Notes under the pieces: model-generated
The model's database searches: none
Told to the model about the DNA's origin: nothing
Seen by the model: the letters and a program-made list of their open reading frames with translations, nothing else
Shown: positions 50,950 through 62,339 of the stretch, piece after piece
How positions within the stretch are numbered: position 1 is the first letter of the stretch
How the letters are laid out: the number at the start of each line of letters is the position of its first letter
Program-made: the position numbers and the translations under genes
Source of the DNA: Siphonodentalium dalli
Taxonomy: Eukaryota > Mollusca > Scaphopoda > Gadilida > Siphonodentaliidae
Reading direction: 5' to 3'
DNA length: 64,000 nt
NCBI GenBank assembly: GCA_032622095.1
Contig: CP136061.1
Location: 167,157,107 to 167,221,106 of the forward strand

Positions 50950-53900
50950 GGCGACCATGTTTTTTGGCTGAATGACCCCAAAATTACTCGTTCCCATCTA
51001 CATGTCAATATTATCATCCATGACAAATTTCATGATGATCAGACGAACAGTACGACCTGTGGCCTGTGCTAATGGATTAAATTTTGAAATCCAAGATGGC
51101 CACTGGCGGCCATGTTTTTTGTCCAGATGACCCCAAAATGACTCGTTCCCATCTACATTCCAATTTCAACAACCATGACTAATTTTATGATGATCAGACT
51201 AAAGGTACCACCTGTAGCCCGTGCTAAAGGATTTAGTCATACAAAGAGTAAAATCAAAGATGGCTGCTGGTGGCCATCTTTTTTGGCCGAATGACCCCAA
51301 AATGACTTGTTCCCATCTACATGTCATTATTAACATTCATGACAAATTTAATGATGATCAGACTAAAGGTACAACCTGTAGCCCGTGCTAAAGAGTTTAG
51401 TCATACAAAGAGTAAAATCCAAGATAGCTGCTGGCGGCCATGTTTTATGGCCGAATGCCCCCAAAATTACTCGTTCCCATCTACATGTCAATATTATCAT
51501 CCATGACAAATTTCATGATGATCAGACGAACAGTACGACCTGTGGCCCGTGCTAATGGATTAAATTTTGAAATCCAAGATGGCGGCCATGTTTTTTGTCC
51601 GAATAAACCCAAAATGACTCGTTCCCATCTACATTCCAATTTCAACAGCCATGACAAATTTTATGATGATCAGACTAAACGTACGACCTGTAGGTCGTGC
51701 TAAAGGATTTAGTCATACAAAGAGTAAAATCCAAGATGGCTGCTGGCAACCATGTTTTTTGGCCGAATGACCCCAAAATTGCACGTTCCCATCTACATGT
51801 CATTGTTAATATCCATGACACATTTTATGATGATCAGACTAAAGGTACGACCTGCAGCCCGTGCTAAAGAATTTAGTCATACAAAGAGTCAAATCCAAGA
51901 TGGCTGCTGGCGGCCATGTTTTTTGGCCGATTGACCCCAAAATTACTCGTTCCCATCTACATGTCAATATTATCATCCATGACAAATTTCATGATGATCA
52001 GACGAACAGTATGACCTGTGGCCCGAACCAATGGATTAAATTTTGAAATCCAAGATGGCCACTGGCGGCCATGTTTTTTGTCCGGATGACCCCAAAATGA
52101 CTCGTTCCCATCTACATTCCAATTTCAACAACCATGACTAATTTTATGATGATCAGACTAAAGGTACAACCTGTAGCCCGTGCTAAAGGATTTAGTCATA
52201 AAAAGAGTAAAATTCAAGATGGCTGCTGGCGACCATGTTTTTTGGCTGAATGACCCCAAAATTACTCGTTCCCATCTACATGTCAATATTATCATCCATG
52301 ACAAATTTCATGATGATCAGACGAACAGTATGACCTGTGGCCCGTGCTAATGGATTAAATTTTGAAATCCAAGATGGCCACTGGCGGCCATGTTTTTTGT
52401 CCAGATGACCCCAAAATGATTCGTTCCCATCTACATTCCAATTTCAACAACCATGACTAATTTCATGATGATCAGACTTAAGGTACGACCTTTAGCCCGT
52501 GTTAAAGGATTTAGTTAGACAAAGAGTAAAATCCAAGATGGCTGCTGGTGGCCATGTTTTTTGGCCGAATGACCCCAAAATGACTTGTTCCTATCTACAT
52601 GTCATTATTAACATTGATGACAAATTTAATGATGATCAGACTAAAGGTACGACCTGTAGCCCGTGCTAAAGGATTTACTCATACAAAGAGTAAAATCCAA
52701 GATGGCTGCTGGCGACCATGTTTTTTGGCCGATTAACCCCAAAATTACTTGTTCCCATCTACATGTCAATATTATCATCCATGACAAATTTCATGATGAT
52801 CAGACGAACAGTACGACCTGTGGCCCGTGCTAATGGATTAAATTTTAAAATCCAAGATGGCCACTGGCAGCCATGTTTTTTGGCCGAATTACCCCAAAAT
52901 TACTCGTTCCCATCTACATGTCATTATTAACATTCTTGACAAATTTTATGATGATCAGACTAAAAGTACGACCTGTAGCCCGTGCTAAATAATTTAGTCA
53001 TACAAAGAGTAAAATCCAAGATGGCTGCTGGCGGCCATGTTTTTTGGCCGAACGACCCCAAAATGACTCGTTCCCATCTACATTCCAATTTCAACAACCA
53101 TGACTAATTTTATGATGATCAGACTAAAGGTACAACCTGTAGCCCGTGCTAAAGGATTTAGTCATACAAAGAGTAAAATCCAAGATGGCTGCTGGCGACC
53201 ATGTTTTTTGGCTGAATGACCCCAAAATTACTCGTTCCCATCTACATGTCAATATTATCATCCATGACAAATTTCATGATGATCAGACGAACAGTACGAC
53301 ATGTGGCCCGTGCTAATGGATTAAATTTTGAAATCCAAGATGGCCACTGGCGGCCATGTTTTTTGTCCAGATGACCCCAAAATGATTCGTTCCCATCTAC
53401 ATTCCAATTTCAACAACCATGACTAATTTCATGATGATCAGACTAAAGGTACAACCTGTAGCCTGTGCTAAAGGATTTAGTCATACAAAGAGTAAAATCC
53501 AAGATGGCTGCTGGCGACCATGTTTTTTGGCTGAATGACCCCAAAATTACTCGTTCCCATCTACATGTCAATATTATCATCCATGACAAATTTCATGATG
53601 ATCAGACGAACAGTACGACCTGTGGCCCGTGCTAATGGATTAAATTTTGAAATCCAAGATGGCCACTGGCGGCCATGTTTTTTGTCCAGATGACCCCAAA
53701 ATGACTCGTTCCCATCTACATTCCAATTTCAACAACCATGACTAATTTTATGATGATCAGACTAAAGGTACCACCTGTAGCCCGTGCTAAAGGATTTAGT
53801 CATACAAAGAGTAAAATCAAAGATGGCTGCTGGTGGCCATCTTTTTTGGCCGAATGACCCCAAAATGACTTGTTCCCATCTACATGTCATTATTAACATT

Positions 53901-54620
53901 CATGACAAATTTAATGATGATCAGACTAAAGGTACAACCTGTAGCCCGTGCTAAAGAGTTTAGTCATACAAAGAGTAAAATCCAAGATAGCTGCTGGCGG
54001 CCATGTTTTATGGCCGAATGCCCCCAAAATTACTCGTTCCCATCTACATGTCAATATTATCATCCATGACAAATTTCATGATGATCAGACGAACAGTACG
54101 ACCTGTGGCCCGTGCTAATGGATTAAATTTTGAAATCCAAGATGGCGGCCATGTTTTTTGTCCGAATGAACCCAAAATGACTCGTTCCCATCTACATTCC
54201 AATTTAAACAGCCATGACAAATTTTATGATGATCAGACTAAACGTACGACCTGTAGGTCGTGCTAAAGGATTTAGTCATACAAAGAGTAAAATCCAAGAT
54301 GGCTGCTGGCAACCATGTTTTTTGGCCGAATGACCCCAAAATTGCACGTTCCCATCTACATGTCATTGTTAATATCCATGACACATTTTATGATGATCAG
54401 ACTAAAGGTACGACCTGCAGCCCGTGCTAAAGAATTTAGTCATACAAAGAGTCAAATCCAAGATGGCTGCTGGCGGCCATGTTTTTTGGCCGATTGACCC
54501 CAAAATTACTCGTTCCCATCTACATGTCAATATTATCATCCATGACAAATTTCATGATGATCAGACGAACAGTATGACCTGTGGCCCGAACCAATGGATT
54601 AAATTTTGAAATCCAAGATG
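50950..54620 (+). repeat. Satellite segment duplicated at 2,563 bp
   Basis: Rare variants recur together at a 2,563-bp offset: CATGTTTTATGGCCGAATG (51,438 and 54,001), TGTAGGTCGTGC (51,689 and 54,252) and GGCCCGAACCAATGG (52,020 and 54,583). The offset equals 16 monomers of about 160 bp, as expected from unequal exchange. Confidence 0.75.
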
Positions 54621-56118
54621 GCCGCTGGCGGCCATGTTTTTTGTCCGGATGACCCCAAAATGACTCGTTCCCATCTACATTCCAATTTCAACAACCATGA
54701 CTAATTTTATGATGATCAGACTAAAGGTACAACCTGTAGCCCGTGCTAAAGGATTTAGTCATACAAAGAGTCAAATCCAAGATGGCTACTGGCGACCATG
54801 TTTTTTGGCTGAATGACCCCAAAATTACTCGTTCCCATCTACATGTCAATATTATCATCCATGACAAATTTCATGATGATCAGACGAACAGTACGACCTG
54901 TGGCCCGTGCTAATGGATTAAATTTTGAAATCCAAGATGGCCGCTGGTGGCCATGTTTTTTGTCCGGATGACCCCAAAATGACTCGTTCCCATCTACATG
55001 TCATTATTAACATTCATGACAAATTTAATGATGATCAGACTAAAGGTACAACCTGTAGCCCATGCTAAAGAATTTAGTCATACAAAGAGTAAAATCCAAG
55101 ATAGCTGCTGGCGGCCATGTTTTTTGGCCGAATGCCCCCAAAATTACTCGTTCCCATCTACATGTCAATATTATCATCCATGACAAATTTCATGATGATC
55201 AGACGAACAGTACGACCTGTGGCCCGTGCTAATGGATTAAATTTTGAAATCCAAGATGGCCGCTGGCGGCCATGTTTTTTGTCCGGATGACCCCAAAATG
55301 ACTCGTTCCCATCTACATTCCAATTTCAACAACCATGACTAATTTTATGATGATCAGACTAAAGGTACAACCTGTAGCCCGTGCTAAAGGATTTAGTCAT
55401 ACAAAGAGTAAAATCCAAGATGGCTGCTGGCGACCATGTTTTTTGGCTGAATGACCCCAAAATTACTCGTTCCCATCTACATGTCAATATTATCATCCAT
55501 GACAAATTTCATGATGATCAGACGAACAGTACGACATGTGGCCCGGGCTAATGGATTAAATTTTGAAATCCAAGATGGCCGCTGGCGGCCATGTTTTTTG
55601 TCCGGATGACCCCAAAATGACTCGTTCCCATCTACATTCCAATTTCAACAACCATGACTAATTTTATGATGATCAGACTAAAGGTACAACCTGTAGCCCG
55701 TGCTAAAGGATTTAGTCATACAAAGAGTAAAATCCAAGATGGCTGCTGGCGACCATGTTTTTTGGCTGAATGACCCCAAAATTACTCGTTCCCATCTACA
55801 TGTCAATATTATCATCCATGACAAATTTCATGATGATCAGACGAACAGTATGACCTGTGGCCCGTGCTAATGGATTAAATTTTGAAATCCAAGATGGCCA
55901 CTGGCGGCCATGTTTTTTGTCCAGATGACCCCAAAATGACTCGTTCCCATCTACATTCCAATTTCAACAACCATGACAAATTTTATGATGATCAGACTAA
56001 AGGTACGACCTGTAGCCCGTGCTAAAGTATTTAGTCATACAAAGAGTAAAATCAAAGATGGCTGCTGGTGGCCATGTTTTTTGGCCGAATGACCCCAAAA
56101 TGACTTGTTCCTATCTAC

Positions 56119-57060
56119 ATGTCATTATTAACATTGATGACAAATTTAATGATGATCAGACTAAAGGTACAACCTGTAGCCCGTGCTAAAGATTTAGTCA
56201 TACAAAGAGTAAAATCCAAGATGGCTGCTGGCGACCATGTTTTTTGGCCGAATGACCCCAAAATTACTCGTTCCCATCTACATACATGTCAATATTATCA
56301 TCCATGACAAATTTCATGATGATCAGACGAACAGTACGACCTGTGGCCCGTGCTAATGGATTAAATTTTGAAATCCAAGATGGCGGCCATGTTTTTTGTC
56401 CGAATGAACCCAAAATGACTCGTTCCCATCTACATTCCAACTTCAACAGCCATGACAAATTTTATGATGATCAGACTAAAGGTACGACCTGTAGCCCGTG
56501 CTAAAGGATTTACTCATACAAAGAGTAAAATCCAAGATGGCTGCTGGTGACCATGTTTTTTGGCCGATTGACCCCAAAATTACTTGTTCCCATCTACATG
56601 TCAATATTATCATCCATGACAAATTTAATGATGATCAGACTAAAGGTACAACCTGTAGCCCGTGCTAAAGATTTAGTCATACAAAGAGTAAAATCCAAGA
56701 TGGCTGCTGGCGACCATGTTTTTTGGCCGAATGACCCCAAAATTACTCGTTCCCATCTACATACATGTCAATATTATCATCCATGACAAATTTCATGATG
56801 ATCAGACGAACAGTACGACCTGTGGCCCGTGCTAATGGATTAAATTTTGAAATCCAAGATGGCGGCCATGTTTTTTGTCCGAATGAACCCAAAATGACTC
56901 GTTCCCATCTACATTCCAACTTCAACAGCCATGACAAATTTTATGATGATCAGACTAAAGGTACGACCTGTAGCCCGTGCTAAAGGATTTACTCATACAA
57001 AGAGTAAAATCCAAGATGGCTGCTGGTGACCATGTTTTTTGGCCGATTGACCCCAAAATT
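56119..57060 (+). repeat. Three-monomer (479-bp) higher-order unit, two copies
   Basis: The segment with CATCTACATACATGTC at 56,276 recurs at 56,755, a 479-bp offset, with practically the same sequence through the following short monomer and the GGCTGCTGGTGACC variant. This is the most recent-looking local duplication in the array. Confidence 0.75.
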
Positions 57061-57630
57061 ACTTGTTCCCATCTACATGTCAATATTATCATCCATGACA
57101 AATTTCATGATGATCAGACGAACAATACGACCTGTGGCCCGTGCTAATGGATTAAATTTTTAAATCCAAGATGGCCACTGGCGACCATGTTTTTTGGCCG
57201 AATGACCCCAAAATTACTCGTTCCCATCTACATGTCATTATTAACATTCTTGACAAATTTTATGATGATCAGACTAAAAGTACGACCTGTAGCCCGTGCT
57301 AAATAATTTAGTCATACAAAGAGTAAAATCCAAGATGGCTGCTGGCGACCATGTTTTTGGGCCGAATGACCTCAAAATTACTCGTTCCCATCTACATGTC
57401 AATATTAACATCCATGACTAATTTCATGATGATCAGACAAACAGTACGGCCTGTAGCCCGTGCTAATGGACTGAATTTTGAAATCCAAGATGGCCACTGG
57501 CGGCCATGTTTTTTTTCCGAATGACCCCAAAATTAATCATTCTGGTCTAAATGTTGATGTCAACAGCTATGACAAATTTCATAATGATCCGACCAAAGGT
57601 ACGACCTGTAGCCTGCATGTTGACGCCTTA

Positions 57631-57716
57631 CATACACACGTACACACGCACACACGGACGACGGACGACAAAGCCATGGCAATAGCTCAAACTTTACAAA
57701 GTAAAGTTGAGCTAAT
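57631..57716 (+). mobile_element. 3' end of the array element: AC/ACGG microsatellite and stem-loop
   Basis: The last diverged monomer runs into a CACACG and ACGGACGACGGACGAC microsatellite (57,631-57,669). A stem-loop follows at 57,683-57,714 (TAGCTCAAACTTTAC pairing with GTAAAGTTGAGCTA, one bulged A), then ATAATG. This is the same order and motif class (AGCTC to GAGCTAA) as the ends at 7,716 and 13,442, although the core monomers differ. It indicates that the satellite belongs to a pearl/Helentron-like element rather than being an independent satellite. Confidence 0.72.
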
Positions 57717-58110
57717 AATGCGAGTGAGGTTTTGGTTACCGATGAATTACAACAAGCCATATTTCCGACTAAATCCTGAATAGTTACCCATAAATTGAAT
57801 AATTCTGCTGTGGATAAGGAGTCAATTATTAAGGGGATTATTGTATCTCCCTTATGAAAATGGATATTTGCAGCAAACTTGAGGCATGTGCGCGGCCACA
57901 TGTTGGCATGAAACTTATATGAGAATTTTGTTCACCACATATTTGTCATTCATTTATTATGGCACCAATTCTTGGGTGAGTGTCTTTAACAGTCTCCTCC
58001 TCTATGACAATACTGTAGGTGGCCATGCAACCCACCAATAATATTTATTATTATCCATCCCTTAACTAACGCCATTTCCGATTGGGCAAAAGCGGCCACG
58101 TGATAGTCCT
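57717..58110. other. Unassigned right flank of the array
   Basis: No recognised repeat or gene. I looked for continuation of the LINE interrupted at 18,280 in all forward frames and saw none. The minus-strand frame 57,560-57,901 runs across the microsatellite and has no family motif. Confidence 0.4.
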
Positions 58111-58116
58111 GGAAAA

Positions 58117-58186
58117 AGTCATATTGGACTCCCGAAAGTCATATTGGACTCCCGACTGTACAATATGACTTTTCATATTGGACTCC
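58117..58186. repeat. AGTCATATTGGACTC motif cluster
   Basis: AGTCATATTGGACTCCCGA occurs in tandem at 58,117 and 58,137. A third partly inverted pair follows (CAATATGACTTTT then CATATTGGACTCC, 58,161-58,186). The same word forms the centre of the palindrome at 58,391-58,553. Confidence 0.75.
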
Positions 58187-58390
58187 GTGACATCACGAAT
58201 TAACTCTATTTCACTTCCGCATTGAGTTTTTTCTCACTTCCGTGTTTACTATTCCAAATCATGCTTTCTGATGATCAATATACGGTACAGGCTTTTATAG
58301 AGAATTAAGTGCCGACAAATACCAAAAATAACCACAAAAGTTTTATTTCCAAAATTTGGATAAACATACAGATGGATAATAAAAATGTCA

Positions 58391-58553
58391 TTATACAATG
58401 TTGTGTACAGTATGAGTTTTTCTTGTACTCGTCCAGGTTGTGGTGAAAAGTCATATTGGACTCGACACTGGCGTGTCTCGTCCAATATGACTTTTCACCA
58501 CAACCTGAACTCGTACTTAAGAAAAACACATACTGTACACAACATTGTATAAT
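58391..58553. repeat. Large palindrome with ~78-bp arms
   Basis: The arms run from TTATACAATGTTGTG at 58,391 to its complement ending at 58,553. The inner ~36 bp (AGGTTGTGGTGAAAAGTC then ATATTGGAC) match perfectly except next to the 4-base TGGC loop at 58,469-58,472. A 3-base indel and a few mismatches lie in the outer arm. Such a structure could fold as a long hairpin or be a small foldback MITE. No TSD was identified. Frames on the minus strand at 58,249-58,529 are by-products. Confidence 0.85.
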
Positions 58554-59150
58554 AACTTTATAATATTAACATTTCCATTGTTGTCTTTGTTGAAAATAAT
58601 GACTTATAATAATTGTTGTTAAATTCAGTCTCTGAAACCTCATATTGCATATCCATCAATTTTAGAACCCTCAAGAAAGAAAATCATTTTAATTTATTAG
58701 TACACCAGTGTAGGCCGATTGTTTTTTAAAACTTCAAATATCTAATGCAATAGACAGTCCAGCCCAGAGGGTCTTCATGGTGATCCAACAAACAACATTG
58801 AAAATTTTCTGCCTTCTTCAGCCAAAACAAGTCATATACATATATGGTAGGTTCAGGTACAATCAATATGAATGTCGACTCCAAACAAGTCAATTTAATA
58901 GTCACACCTTTGCTTTTAAATAATTAGATTCATCAAGAGTTGCACCACAGGTGCTGGGATATCCGTGGTGAAAATTTAAATATGGGCAGGTCGGAAGCCA
59001 AATTGTGAAAAAATATGTGATGAATGAACAAATTACTTGACAATTCTAACAAACAACAGACGGAAATCCAACATTTTCAGATAAAGAAAGAGGGATAACT
59101 TTTGAACGGAATAAGTGAACAACATCAATATTTCATGAGGCTCTTCTGAA
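58554..59150. other. Unassigned sequence
   Basis: AT-rich, with no recognised feature. Confidence 0.4.
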
Positions 59151-59420
59151 AGATCAGATGAACACTCTGGCCTATAGCCTGTGCTAATGGATTGAATTTT
59201 GAAATCCAAGATGGCTGCTGGTAGCATGTTTTTCTGCCGAATGACCCCAAAATGACTCGTTCCCATCTACATGTCAATGTCAACAATGTACAACTAGTTG
59301 CCGTGCCCAAAGATGTCATGCAAAGAGTAAAATCCATGATAGCTGCCAGCGTCCATGTTTCATGGCCGAAAATTACTAGTTCCCATCTACGTGTCAATAT
59401 TAACATCCATGACAATCGCA
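59151..59420 (+). repeat. Isolated satellite relic, about 1.6 monomers
   Basis: Diverged copies of the array monomer lie 1.4 kb beyond the array end: GGATTGAATTTTGAAATCC, AAGATGGCTGCTGG, ACTCGTTCCCATCTACATGT, then CATGCAAAGAGTAAAATCC and TTCCCATCTACGTGTC. They keep left-edge features (CATGCAAAGAG, as at 18.9-19.7 kb, not CATACAAAGAG). No microsatellite or stem-loop follows, so this is a fragment. Confidence 0.85.
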
Positions 59421-62339
59421 GGTATCTTGCTTCAAACAATGTTTGAGAACTATATTGTTCGGCTGATTTTCCCCACCTGATTTGCGCTTATTTTTGGCGC
59501 CATCAGTATCTTGTAAACAATTCACGCCACAAGGCATTCGATTCATCATTCAAGAATAAATTTGTTCTCAAAACTACGGCCAATAAATATAATTTCTCCC
59601 GCGTATTTTTTTTATCAACCATACTCAGTGTAATATTGACAAGGTAATTCTTAAAATGCAGATAACGAAATGCGCTAAATTATTATTTTTGAAAATGGCA
59701 CATCTTGCACATGTTCGGCTCGCCGCCTATACTGACACAAATAAAAATTAACACAAGTTTTACGCAGTCACAATTTGGCGAATTTCCTGGAGACTATCTA
59801 TTAAAGTGATAATGTGCAGTGAATGTGAACATTAGTAATCACACAAGAACAAAATAATCAGCGCTGACAAAAATGTTTACCCCTTTGAGAACCTCATGTG
59901 TATGTTCGTACTTGACCCAGTTATGATCGATAGATCCCTGCACATTTCGATGCATCGATCATGCGCGTCATATATGACATAATATTTATTGGCAAGTCAT
60001 TTTAAAACGATGGACTGGGTATTAATAATATCGCTAAAAGTACGCGCATTTCAGATATCAAACTAAATAAAAGTTAGCAAGACCATCTTTTTGAAAAAAG
60101 ATGACGAAATATAGGGGCCTGCTACAAATAAATTGTATCGAGTTACCTTGACCTTGATGATGCAATCATGAAATTCGACACTGTCAACATAATTAGGCTA
60201 TGTTCAAATGCAGCCTATTTATAATTAGTAGTAATTACAGAAAACGAAATTAATGTAGAGTATGAAAAGCAGCCCATGCACACATTTAATTGCCAGTTAA
60301 ATGTTATGATTGCTTCGCGTATTTATAACTTTTGCACTGCAGATTTGTATGGAATTTTCCATTCATATTTTCACAGGTATGTATAGACACTCTTTATTTA
60401 CCATATTACGATTCATGAACAAACTATGGAATATTACTGCTAAATTGTTAATGCTAAACCTTTACATGTACAACAGGACACGCCCCCATATGTCATGTTA
60501 CGAATCTCTATATACTCTTGACTAAAGGGTAGAGAACCGAGTAGATATTCATGGCGTGCATGATCGATGTACCAGCCCCACCCTCGAAACTGCATGACCA
60601 TGCAGAATGTAGGCATAACAGCAAACTTTCATGCTTAAAAGTTTAACCCACTGTGGAGTTATATTTTTCTTTCTACTGCTGTCTACTGGCTAGTTTTGTT
60701 GTTTTCGATCCATGCATGTGCTGGTAAACAAAAATGCAATTGCGTTATAAAGCACATCGAATGCTGTCGCACATTGCAATAAATTTTGCCTGGGCTATTT
60801 TTTTCGGAATATACGTAGGCTACAGGCCCGATATTTTTTTTAAGCTGGAGTCCCATGTTTGAAATTGTTTTATTTTAAAATCCGTTCACTGTGTGAAATC
60901 TGATAATGATTTGTCTTCTTCAAGACATACTCAAACTGCAATGCCACGTGTGTTGTTCCCAGAAATGTAAATATCAATGACCCTAATTCCTGGAATCGGG
61001 CTAAAAATAGAACACATGACATCTCATGTTAAGACTGCACTCGATTGCATTCATTATGGTCCGCGGCAACAAACCTATATAACATAGCTGTTTCTTGTCG
61101 GATTCTGACAATTTTTGGTATGAGAGTCATTGCACTTGTGACAGAAAATCATGTCCGCCCCAGATTTCTAACCAGAGTTATGCCACTTGATTCAATTTAT
61201 AGAAATTTGATGCGATCAAAGTTAACCAATTTCATTCATATTTGGTATATGGATCTCTCACAATATCGAAAACCAGATTTGTCGGATCTTTTTCACCTGA
61301 GTTCCAGCCCTTAGGATGCATCTGATATGTCTTTGCGGAATCCGCAAATAATTTCCTAAAAATCACGTTTTCCGCAACACTATCATCTGAATTTTACCGC
61401 AAATGTTCTGAAAAACGCAATTAATTTTCTGCAAAATTACCAAACAATTTTCGAAATATATTCCACAAGCATATTCCGAAAGATGCTCACGCTATAATTT
61501 TCCACAAAGTCAGAAATGTCTCGACTTTATGGAAAGTGATTTTCAAAAAATGTTGAAATGAGATTTCCGAAAACGTTCCGCAAATGGTGACGGGTTCCGA
61601 AACAATTCTCAGTCCACAACAGCTTGGGATATCAGTTGGGATAATGCTAGCTGTTTCGAACCAAGTCCCACCCCGTTGCTCTTCTATATTAGACTTTCAT
61701 TCAAAAGACGTACACACGCCCAGGCGTTCACATATTAAAACCCCTGAATGTGATTAATCATCTCTGACATGTCCACGATTAATCTGCTATGTACCGTAAC
61801 AGAAAAAGGTAAAGTGATGATACGATTGTTTACTTGCATTTTATGATAGCGTGACAAATCAAAATTCTCGGGAAAACAAGGCTCTGTTTAACTTTATATA
61901 AATCTTGTTGCTTTGATATTTAATGGATGTTGATAGCATCATGTTTGGGGAATGGTGCCCTTCTATGTTCTTATACGCAAAGCTTCCATTTGACCTGATC
62001 TGATAATCCTAAAATGACTTAAAAGATTTATATGGTCTAGAAACCACCAAACACAATCGGAATGCCCTCCCGATTGTGATTAAAATTATCCAAGTCCCGT
62101 TCCGATCGCATAATAAATAAGACGAAAAAGTTATAAATTAGTAATAAATAATACAAGCACTGGTTTTCAGAGATCTCCTTGACTAGACCATGAATGACGT
62201 CAAATTAATTGAGCATTAGGAGCCAGAGTTTATTATGTCGACTATGATTACGTAAACGTAGTCAGCCGTTACTAAAATGCAGAATCGGTTTGTGCAAACA
62301 CAGTGCATAGATTAAATCACTATGCGATGAGTTATTTAA
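59421..62339. other. Unassigned, low-repeat sequence
   Basis: The longest stretch without a recognised repeat. Frames at 60,310-60,525 and 61,045-61,314 show no domain I recognise, and no splice-signal pattern supports exons. Bases 61,330-61,620 are enriched in degenerate TTCCGCAAA or TTCCGAAA words. Promoters or distal exons of a host gene could be hidden here, but nothing supports one. Confidence 0.4.

Larger units (their letters stand above)
18541..57630 (+). repeat. Satellite-like array, ~160-bp monomers, ~35 kb net
   Basis: Tandem monomers fall into two classes that usually alternate. Class 1 (about 155 bp) has GATCAGACGAACAGTA and CTAATGGATTAAATTTTG. Class 2 (about 164 bp) has GATCAGACTAAAGGTA and GGATTTAGTCATACAAAGAG. 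Measured on the GATGATCAG anchor at 35,435, 35,590 and 35,754, the spacings are 155 and 164, giving a 319-bp dimer. All monomers share AAATCCAAGATGGC, GGCCATGTTTTTT, GACCCCAAAAT and CGTTCCCATCTACAT. Net of two inserted elements the array is about 35 kb, so roughly 220 monomers by division. The left edge (18.5-19.9 kb) and the last two monomers are clearly more diverged than the interior. Many frames of 60-128 codons on both strands arise from the repeat and are not genes. Confidence 0.95.

Noticed and set aside
18541-57630. CRISPR-like array
   Set aside because: Units are directly adjacent, about 160 bp, with no unique spacers, in a eukaryotic transposon context.
18839-57783. Many open frames of 60-128 codons on both strands (for example the 128-codon plus and 114-codon minus frames repeated at 27,804, 33,960, 41,145, 43,265 and 46,547)
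   Set aside because: They are translations of satellite monomers. They start and stop with monomer variants, overlap on both strands, and their conservation follows from DNA duplication.
57560-57901. 113-codon minus-strand frame at the array end
   Set aside because: It runs through the microsatellite and stem-loop (CVCACVRVYV stretch) into unrelated flank. No domain is recognisable.
57717-58110. Continuation of the LINE interrupted at 18,280
   Set aside because: I read the flank in the forward frames and found no L1/Tx1 motif. Absence weakens, but does not exclude, the single-insertion model for the array.
61045-61314. 89-codon frame in the unassigned right region
   Set aside because: No motif, no similarity I recognise and no splice context. 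This length is expected by chance.
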